A DNA stretch of 23,584 nt, taken from an uncultured Opitutia bacterium. Its GTDB lineage: Bacteria > Verrucomicrobiota > Verrucomicrobiae > Opitutales > MB11C04. Location of the stretch: positions 1-23,584 of the forward strand of contig CAJWWH010000015.1 of the NCBI GenBank assembly GCA_913048545.1, in the 5' to 3' direction. The position numbers and the translations under genes were made by a program. Shown piece by piece: positions 8,380 through 15,148 of this stretch (positions are counted from its first letter, which is position 1; each line of letters starts with the position of its first letter). Below the pieces are notes generated by a model that did not search any database, was not told where the DNA came from, and was given only the letters and a program-made list of their open reading frames with translations.

Positions 8380-8853
8380 TTATTTTGAAAGTATTCTAAA
8401 TGTAAGTTCAAATGACTCGGTCAAAACTGTTTTTTGGGAAATTTCACGGTTGAAATATTTTTCCCACGGTGGCAAGTAGACATCACCGGAAAACTCGGCA
8501 TTGATTTCAGTCAGATATAAATAATCAGCGAGTGGAAGAGCTTCCTCATAAATAGCTTGTCCACCGCAGATCCACGCGGTTTGGTTCAGTTTTTTAGCTA
8601 TGGAAAGAGACTCGGCCAAGGAATTTGCTTTGCGGGCATACGGAAAAGTGATTTCTGGATTACGGCTCAGGGCAATGACCGAGCGTTCTTTTGCATATTT
8701 TTCGAATTCATAATAACAAAGTCTCCCCATGATCAGCACTCCGTCCCGAGTGGTTTCCAAAAAATAATCCCAGTCCTCCCTGATTTCCCAGGGTAATTTA
8801 CCGTTATTACCAATCAGGTTATTTCGATCACAGGCAACAATTACATTAATCAT
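8380..8853 (-). CDS. folA: Dihydrofolate reductase
   Basis: DHFR reduces dihydrofolate to tetrahydrofolate with NADPH. The 157-residue length is normal for bacterial enzymes. The N-terminus INVIVACDRNNLIGNNGKLPW carries the Met20-type loop. W22 and the catalytic acid D27 (in EIREDW) fall at the same positions as in E. coli. R57, which binds the folate glutamate tail, is also in register. IMGRLCYYE (41-49) corresponds to the MGR-x-T-W-E-S NADPH motif, with some residues changed. CGGQAIYEEAL (96-106) is the glycine-rich NADPH motif. The gene is divergent from the helicase gene and about 74 bp upstream of lysA. No thymidylate synthase is visible in the window. The call is firm. Confidence 0.95.
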   Translation of the reverse strand: MINVIVACDRNNLIGNNGKLPWEIREDWDYFLETTRDGVLIMGRLCYYEFEKYAKERSVIALSRNPEITFPYARKANSLAESLSIAKKLNQTAWICGGQAIYEEALPLADYLYLTEINAEFSGDVYLPPWEKYFNREISQKTVLTESFELTFRILSK

Positions 8854-8924
8854 TTTTTACAAATCGGTTTGTTTGGGAATTAAATAAGTAAATTGACGGG
8901 TTTTCATGGATTAATTTTGTTGTT

Positions 8925-11465
8925 ATGTTATGCAATTGTTCTGACAGACAAATGCAAACGAATACGAGTAACTTTGGAGAACGGATTTCTCTGCCAGATT
9001 CCTGGCAAAGGAAAGCGCTCGGATTTTTACGGGACGGAAAAGATGTGGTCCTGCATGCTCCTACAGGGGCAGGTAAAACTTATGTCTTTGAACAGCTTAT
9101 TGAGTCCGGCTGGAAGGGTCGGGCAGTTTACACCGTTCCCACCCGGGCATTGGCCAATGATAAATTTAGGGAATGGCAAAAGAAGGGCTGGTCGGTGGGT
9201 CTTTCCACGGGTGATTTGCGTTTTCAGACTGATTCCCGGGTGGTAGTGGCGACACTGGAGACTCAAAGAAGTCGAATTTTGCGAGGCGAAGGTCCGGATT
9301 TGTTTGTGGTGGATGAATATCAATTACTGGGTGACCAGCAACGAGGCCCCGGTTATGAAATCACGCTTGGAATGGCCTCGCTCGGAGTGCGTTTACTGTT
9401 AATGAGCGGAAGCGTGGCCAACCCGGGCGAAGTCGCTGACTGGCTGGAAAGCCATGGTCGCTCGGTCGAATTAGTCTCGGAATTTGTACGCCCCGTGCCT
9501 CTTGAGGAGGTTTTTGCTGAAGCCTTACTGAAACGTCCATTTCGGGGAAGAAAAGTCCGGGGTCATTGGCCTAAGCTAGTTGCCGGTGCTTTAAGTGCGG
9601 GAATGGGGCCGCTTTTACTTTTTGCTCCGAGAAGAAAAGCGGCGGAGGAACTTGCCAGGCAACTTGCGTTAGAGCTTCCGGACACCATTCCCCTTGAATT
9701 GAGTGGCGAGCAGAAAAAAATTGTTGGTAAAGAATTGGGAGGATTATTGAGGAGAAGGATTGCGTACCACCACAGCGGACTTGACTATCAGTCCCGTGCA
9801 GGTGTGGTTGAACCTCTTGCCAAATCTGGCCAACTGCAGGTCGTCATTGCCACTACCGGACTGGGAGCCGGGGTAAATTTTTCAATGCGTTCGGTTTTAG
9901 TGACTGATCGTGAATACCGAGTGGATGACTCACTTTGTCAACTTCGCCCGGATGAGCTTTTGCAAATGTTTGGACGTGCCGGAAGAAGAGGTCTGGATGA
10001 CCGGGGCTTTGTTATTGTCACTCCTAAACAAGCCCGCCTGGGGGATGGTCGTCCGCTCAGACTTAAACGCTCACAGACTTTGGACTGGCCGGCAATTTTA
10101 AGGGTCATGAATTTTGCCGTTGAACGCGGAGAAGATCATTTAGAAGCAGCGAGAGCTCTGGCTCAGCGGCTTTTTTCCGAAGAACATATTCGCCTGGGCT
10201 TACGGGATTCAATCAATAAAATTGCACTGCAAGTGAACCGGGATTTTGAAACAAAACAGCCAGATGCTGAAGATCCTGATCGTAATCAAGTAATTGAAAT
10301 GAGAAATTTCTCCGGATTATGGGAAAGACGGGGAGGGCAGTGCCAGGCTCCGCTCGGTGAGGCACTTGCCCTGCATAAAGGAGAGTGGGTAAAGGCACTT
10401 AGTTTACCGGACACACTCGGGAAAGTAAAAGTGGGAAACCCCTGCCGGTTCGGTGAAAAAAAGAACCCGATTTATGGCCGGGAGCTTCCTCTTGCCGTTT
10501 ACGAAATGGAATCAAATGGGAAGCGGGTGACTTTGACTAAATCCTTTCGGAAAACCCTACGGGAAAAAGTTTCACAAAAATATCCGCAGCTTAAAAAAAA
10601 GTTTTCGAGAAAAACCTGGATGAGAAGGGGGTTGGAAGATGTTTTTCGCGAACTTTTACCCTCCCTCACCATGGGAGGTCAACTCGATGAATTTGTGGAT
10701 CGGGGTGGGGTTCTCCGGGTACGGTTGCGCTATGATGCCGCCACTGTCTTGGGTTGGAAGGATTCACGGGGTAAGATACTGCTTAATCCCCCGCTTCGAA
10801 AAACGACCCGTGTTTTTGATTCCCCGTTCAGGGATAAGAGACCCGAGGAGGACTGGGAAAGCTTGAGCGCACTTTCCCCTGCTGAAGTGTGGGCAAAGCT
10901 GGGTTTGATTGACTCCAAGGGAGTGCCTACCATGCGCGGAATAATATTCAGTTTTTTTTCCCGAGGGGAAGGACTGGCGGTGGCGGTTGCCTTGGAGGAT
11001 TTGAGCTATCCAATCGACGAGATGATTTACGACCTAGCCAACCTGAGAGCCGGGCACAGATTCCGTGCGTACGCGAAAACCGAGTCCCGGCTTGCACTGT
11101 TGTGTCGTGAAGTTTTTGGATTTAAAGACTGTCCCGGTTATTTAAAGAATGGAATGCCATTGGAATATGGTGAAGGGGCAATGGAAGCTTTGCAGAATCG
11201 CAAGGAAATTCTTTCCTCGAGGGATCCCGACTTGGAAGAGCTAAGTGTGGGAGACTTAGAGCGGGTTTCGATTGAGTGGAAAAGCCTGCTCACTCTGATC
11301 GTCCAGGCCCCGGAAATTCAATTTGACCGATGGCAATCGCTACAGGGTGCAGCCCGATTATTGGTGGGAAGGGATTCGGAAACCGAACAGTTCCCCCAAT
11401 TACCCGAACTTCCGAGCCGTCAGAGAGAACGGTTTCAGAATATGAATTTTAACCGTTATCCCTAG
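8925..11465 (+). CDS. Ski2/Suv3-like superfamily 2 helicase with unassigned C-terminus
   Basis: This is an 846-residue protein. The helicase core has a Q-motif-like Q28, Walker A APTGAGKT (45-52), motif Ia PTRALAN (72-78), motif II DEYQ (130-133) followed by LLGDQQRG, motif III as MSGS (160-163), HHSGL (282-286), ATTGLGAGVNF (309-319) and motif VI QMFGRAGRRG (347-356). HHSGL and QMFGRAGR are typical of Ski2-like RNA or DNA helicases. The DE-x-Q-x-x-x-D-x-x-RG segment resembles Suv3. Residues from about 370 to 846 contain no domain I recognise. ATG at 8925 is the furthest upstream start; ATG at 8952 (MQTNTSNFGE) is equally plausible because the first nine residues look unlike coding and no Shine-Dalgarno supports either. 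The stop overlaps the convergent propeller gene by 4 bp. The substrate is unknown. Confidence 0.88.
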   Translation: MLCNCSDRQMQTNTSNFGERISLPDSWQRKALGFLRDGKDVVLHAPTGAGKTYVFEQLIESGWKGRAVYTVPTRALANDKFREWQKKGWSVGLSTGDLRFQTDSRVVVATLETQRSRILRGEGPDLFVVDEYQLLGDQQRGPGYEITLGMASLGVRLLLMSGSVANPGEVADWLESHGRSVELVSEFVRPVPLEEVFAEALLKRPFRGRKVRGHWPKLVAGALSAGMGPLLLFAPRRKAAEELARQLALELPDTIPLELSGEQKKIVGKELGGLLRRRIAYHHSGLDYQSRAGVVEPLAKSGQLQVVIATTGLGAGVNFSMRSVLVTDREYRVDDSLCQLRPDELLQMFGRAGRRGLDDRGFVIVTPKQARLGDGRPLRLKRSQTLDWPAILRVMNFAVERGEDHLEAARALAQRLFSEEHIRLGLRDSINKIALQVNRDFETKQPDAEDPDRNQVIEMRNFSGLWERRGGQCQAPLGEALALHKGEWVKALSLPDTLGKVKVGNPCRFGEKKNPIYGRELPLAVYEMESNGKRVTLTKSFRKTLREKVSQKYPQLKKKFSRKTWMRRGLEDVFRELLPSLTMGGQLDEFVDRGGVLRVRLRYDAATVLGWKDSRGKILLNPPLRKTTRVFDSPFRDKRPEEDWESLSALSPAEVWAKLGLIDSKGVPTMRGIIFSFFSRGEGLAVAVALEDLSYPIDEMIYDLANLRAGHRFRAYAKTESRLALLCREVFGFKDCPGYLKNGMPLEYGEGAMEALQNRKEILSSRDPDLEELSVGDLERVSIEWKSLLTLIVQAPEIQFDRWQSLQGAARLLVGRDSETEQFPQLPELPSRQRERFQNMNFNRYP

Positions 11466-13030
11466 GGGGCACTCAATTCCCCCAATTCGTAACAGACAAT
11501 TTTATTTTCCCTTCGAACGAGTAACTTTGTTCCGGACAGACTTGGGGATGTGCACTTCAGTGCGTTTACTTTGATCTTAACTAATCCTTCAAAATTTTTT
11601 GGATTTGAATCAATAACTGTTAAGAAGCTACCATTTATTTCGTAGGCGAGAATTTTTCCGTCGATAAAAACAGGGGAGGAGATGTCATGTTTTGCATTTA
11701 CCTTACGCAGGACCTCACCCGTTTTCAGATTCACGCACATTCTGACTCCTGCTCCAATCAGGTAGGCGTGCCCGTCGTATAAAATAGGACTTGAATCCGT
11801 TCTTCTGGTAAGCTTGGGCACTCGCCAAAGTTCTTCGATTTCCCCCTTCCTGTATTGATAGGCAATCAACCCGACCTTCTCATCTTTCCCGTGTACAAGG
11901 GCAATACTCTGATTACATACGGGAGTTGAACTGCCTCCACCCGGTCCTTCCCACCGGGTGATCCCATCCGCTGGATTGACCGCGACCACACTTTTATTGG
12001 AATTACAGAGGATTATTTCCTCGCTGGGAGTTTTCCAAATTACCGGAGATGCAGCTTTTCCTTTAACTGTGTTGTTTTCCCATAACAGGGTTCCGTCCAC
12101 CTGATTGTAAGCCCGCAAGTTTCCCGCAAGAACAATCACGCTTTGCCTGACAGCCATAATCGAACTGGCAACCTCCTGGGTCGGTAGTGGTTCGTCCCAG
12201 ACCGGGGATCCTGATTTTGAATCGAGACAGTAAATTCTTTTGCTTCCCACCGCGAAAATTTTACCGTTTGCGAGGCAGGGCGTGGAGGATGATTTTCTTC
12301 CCGTGGGAACTGAGTCAAGGGAGGTCTTCCATAAAACAGTTCCAGAATTTAAATCCAGGGCAAGGACAACATCCTCCGCAACCTGCTTGGTGGGGGGAAC
12401 GGCCTGAGAAATTTTTTCCCGTGTTCCTTCATCAAAGTTTTGGTCATTTAACCATTCATCCAAAGCCAATTGGTTGGGGAATACTTTGTTTTTCACTTTG
12501 AATAATTCACTGATTATACCGGCCCCTAATGCGAGTTTCCCTTTTCTGAACCTCGATGCCAAGTACTCGCCTTGGCTAAGCCTTTGCTTGAAGTCGAGAT
12601 TATTTACTATCCATTCATCGATCCACTCATCCAGTTTAGTTCCGCGCAACCTCGGGCTTAGGGAAAGCCTGTCCGCTTCCGCTTTTTGAATCAGTGCAGG
12701 AGGGAGGTTAATTTTCCGTGCCCCGATCTTGCGAAGAACAAGATCGGAAATGGTTCTTGTTTTCGTGGGGACATCCTTATGCCAAACAAGAGAAAGGTAG
12801 GCGGTTTCGGAATTACTGATTACGCTACTAAATCCACCGTAATCATTACTGGGGATTTCATCGCTTTCCCACAGAATGGGCGGGTTGGTATCTGGCCATT
12901 GCGTACGGATAGTTAGCCCACTGTCTGCATGACCATTTCTGTTTGAGCCTCTCCATTGTGTCCAGGTTGCTCCTGCACACTGTAACGCGATTAAGCAAAA
13001 TAAAATTAATTGAAAAATATATTTTGTCAT
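11462..13030 (-). CDS. Exported PQQ-like beta-propeller protein with helical insertion
   Basis: The protein has 522 residues. Residues 1 to about 21 form a signal peptide (FQLILFCLIALQCAGA). The WTQWRGSNRNGHA motif (23-35) is the family's N-terminal signature. Propeller blades carry repeated L-x-x-x-G-x-x-L-W type strands: ALDLNSGTVLWKTSL, CLDSKSGSPVWDEP, AYNQVDGTLLWENN and AVNPADGITRWEG. Between the first blade and the rest, about residues 86-217 form a charged, probably helical insertion (LDEWIDEWIVNNLDF, ALDEWLNDQNFDEG) not expected in a plain propeller. The protein is probably periplasmic or outer-surface; the ligand is unknown. Its gene shares an exact 21-base stretch (12031-12051) with the propeller gene at the left edge (756-776). 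It converges on the helicase gene with a 4-bp overlap. Confidence 0.9.
   Translation of the reverse strand: MTKYIFQLILFCLIALQCAGATWTQWRGSNRNGHADSGLTIRTQWPDTNPPILWESDEIPSNDYGGFSSVISNSETAYLSLVWHKDVPTKTRTISDLVLRKIGARKINLPPALIQKAEADRLSLSPRLRGTKLDEWIDEWIVNNLDFKQRLSQGEYLASRFRKGKLALGAGIISELFKVKNKVFPNQLALDEWLNDQNFDEGTREKISQAVPPTKQVAEDVVLALDLNSGTVLWKTSLDSVPTGRKSSSTPCLANGKIFAVGSKRIYCLDSKSGSPVWDEPLPTQEVASSIMAVRQSVIVLAGNLRAYNQVDGTLLWENNTVKGKAASPVIWKTPSEEIILCNSNKSVVAVNPADGITRWEGPGGGSSTPVCNQSIALVHGKDEKVGLIAYQYRKGEIEELWRVPKLTRRTDSSPILYDGHAYLIGAGVRMCVNLKTGEVLRKVNAKHDISSPVFIDGKILAYEINGSFLTVIDSNPKNFEGLVKIKVNALKCTSPSLSGTKLLVRRENKIVCYELGELSAP
12723..12747. repeat. Perfect 9-bp inverted repeat inside propeller gene
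   Basis: CCGATCTTG (12723-12731) and CAAGATCGG (12739-12747) are exact reverse complements around a 7-nt loop. The repeat lies within the region coding for the helical insertion of the propeller protein. It has no T-tract and may be chance. Confidence 0.5.
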
Positions 13031-13104
13031 TATTTATTTCTCTCAATGAATAATTTGTACTGATGAGCAAGAAAATAGACAGGGGGTCGTGTTTATTTTT
13101 TCAC

Positions 13105-15117
13105 TTAGGGTAGGCTGTTTTTTTCAAGAATATCGATAATTTGATCCGTATCATAAACGCACCCGCCCCAAGTTCCACCACCAACATTTTGCAAGGCTGC
13201 CCACAACCGGGTGTCCTCAGGCAGTCTTCGGTCTGCTTGTAATTCCGACGGTGCACTTCTTTGATCGAGGACAGCCTTTCCCTCATTTGGAGTTATTATT
13301 TTTCCAGCTTGGCCAATGAAATTGATTGTTCCAATTAGTTTCCTACGGTTAATTTTGATTTCGATGATGTCACCTTCCCTAAGCTTTCCAATCGGTCCAC
13401 CCGCTAAAGCCTCGGGACCGATATGACCGATGCATGCCCCGGTGCTTACCCCCGAAAAACGGGCGTCGGTCAGAAGAGCAACCTGTTTTCCCCAGGATAA
13501 GTGTTTAAGCGCCAGGGTGATTTGAGCGACTTCTTCCATTCCTGACCCCATCGGCCCGCGTCCGCAAAGCACGATTACATCTCCCGCTTGAATGCTATTT
13601 TTGGTTAAACCCTTGACCGCACGCATCGCTTCTTTTTCGGAATAGAAAATGCGGGCCGGTCCGGTCATTCGGTAGATTCCGTCGGTATCGACAACCGTTG
13701 AATCGATCGCGGTGCTTTTGACCACTGAACCCTGGGGTGCGAGATTGCCGGTCGGAAAGCAGATGGTGCTTGTCAGTCCGTTTTGGGCGGCCTTTTGAAA
13801 ATTCATGATCACATCATCAGGCTGAACTCCGTCGAGCTCGAGGAGTTTTTCCCGAAAGCCCGTGCGACGAACTGACTTTTCCCATCGGGCCAAATTTTCC
13901 CCGAGTGTCTGTCCTGTCACAGTTAAAACCTCCAGGTCGAGTAAGTTTTTTTCTTTTAATTTGACCATAATCTCAGGAACTCCGCCGGCGAGAAAGAGCT
14001 GGGCGGTGGTGTAATTATTGGGCCCGTTGGGAAGAACATCGACAATCCGGGGAACCATTCGATTGATTTCATCCCAATCTTCCACTGTGGGTCGTGATAA
14101 CCCGGCGTGGTATGCGATCGCGGTAAGATGCAGAATTAAATTAGTGGAGCCCCCGCAGGCGGCATGCACAATCATTGCGTTTCGGATCGACGCCTGGGAC
14201 AAAATTTGCAGACCGGTTACATTCGATTCTCTCAGGTAAGCGAGTGCACGGGCGGAACGTAGTCCGAGCTCGAGCCAAACTGGCTGCCCGCTTGGACAGA
14301 GAGCCGAGTGGGGGAGGGACAGACCAAGTGCTTCACCCACCACCTGGGAGGTGGCGGCCGTTCCGAGGAATTGACACCCTCCACCCGGTGAGGCACAGGT
14401 GTTGCAGAGGGTTTTGGCGGCCTCTTCCAAAGATACTTCACCATGGCTGTATCGAATTCCAATTGATTGAGCTTTTCCCGCATCCTCACCCACGGTGGCC
14501 GATAGGGTCACACCACCGGGAACAAGGATAACTGGAAGCTCGCCGAGGCTTGCCAGAGCCATCATCATTGCAGGCATACTCTTATCGCATGTGGCCACTC
14601 CCATAATACCTCTTGCAGTGGGAAGTGAGCGTGCCAAGCGGCGGAGGACAGTCGAGGCATCGTTGCGGTAGGCCAGGCTGTCAAACATTGCGGTGGTTCC
14701 TTGCGAGCGACCGTCACAGGGATCACTGACATGGGCGGCAAAGGGGACGGCTCCCATCTTTTTAAACTCTTTGGCCGCCTTTTCGGCAAGAAGGCCAATT
14801 TCCCAGTGACCTGTATGATAGCCTAAGGCAACCGGAGAACCATCTTCATTTCGAATTCCACCATGGCTATTTAAGATAAGGTACTGGGGTCCGAGCATTT
14901 CCTTCGGGCTCCAGCCCATACCGGCGTTCTGACTTAAACCGAAAAGATCACCCGATGCAGACTCTTTGAGCATGGTATCCGAGAGGTCCAAACTTCCTTC
15001 GGGTCCGGGTGCGTGGGTACGGACGGAGAAAATGGACTCATTTTCAACTTCAATGAAGTTGGGATGGGCTGAATTACTTATGAGGGGGATTGTTTGTCTG
15101 ATTCGAAAAATTGACAA
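13105..15117 (-). CDS. yjhG: IlvD/Edd family dehydratase, YjhG/YagF type (D-xylonate dehydratase)
   Basis: Family enzymes dehydrate sugar acids to 2-keto-3-deoxy acids with an Fe-S cluster. The 670-residue length and sequence match E. coli YjhG/YagF (about 655) rather than IlvD (about 616). Examples are VRTHAPGPEG, SGDLFG-x-x-x-NAGMGWSP, SDPCDGRSQGTT, GGGCQFLGTA and VLPNGPNNYTT. Likely cluster cysteines are C134 (DPCDGR), C177 (ATCDKSMP) and C248 (GGGCQF). DARFSGVSTGACIGH near the C-terminus holds the catalytic serine region. The furthest upstream start is TTG at 15117, with an in-frame stop two codons before it and GAGG only about 2 nt away, so the true start is uncertain. It lies 31 nt after valS on the same strand. 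It should not be read as branched-chain amino acid synthesis without testing. Confidence 0.88.
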   Translation of the reverse strand: MSIFRIRQTIPLISNSAHPNFIEVENESIFSVRTHAPGPEGSLDLSDTMLKESASGDLFGLSQNAGMGWSPKEMLGPQYLILNSHGGIRNEDGSPVALGYHTGHWEIGLLAEKAAKEFKKMGAVPFAAHVSDPCDGRSQGTTAMFDSLAYRNDASTVLRRLARSLPTARGIMGVATCDKSMPAMMMALASLGELPVILVPGGVTLSATVGEDAGKAQSIGIRYSHGEVSLEEAAKTLCNTCASPGGGCQFLGTAATSQVVGEALGLSLPHSALCPSGQPVWLELGLRSARALAYLRESNVTGLQILSQASIRNAMIVHAACGGSTNLILHLTAIAYHAGLSRPTVEDWDEINRMVPRIVDVLPNGPNNYTTAQLFLAGGVPEIMVKLKEKNLLDLEVLTVTGQTLGENLARWEKSVRRTGFREKLLELDGVQPDDVIMNFQKAAQNGLTSTICFPTGNLAPQGSVVKSTAIDSTVVDTDGIYRMTGPARIFYSEKEAMRAVKGLTKNSIQAGDVIVLCGRGPMGSGMEEVAQITLALKHLSWGKQVALLTDARFSGVSTGACIGHIGPEALAGGPIGKLREGDIIEIKINRRKLIGTINFIGQAGKIITPNEGKAVLDQRSAPSELQADRRLPEDTRLWAALQNVGGGTWGGCVYDTDQIIDILEKNSLP

Positions 15118-15148
15118 GCCTCAACATGCTGGGAATTTTACTGGATTT

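Noticed and set aside
8893..8921. TTGACG-based promoter for the helicase gene
   Set aside because: At 17 bp spacing the -10 would be TTTGTT, too poor a match to list.
13105..15117. Calling the dehydratase IlvD (branched-chain amino acid synthesis)
   Set aside because: Length and many motif blocks match YjhG/YagF instead; valS next door is not evidence for valine synthesis.
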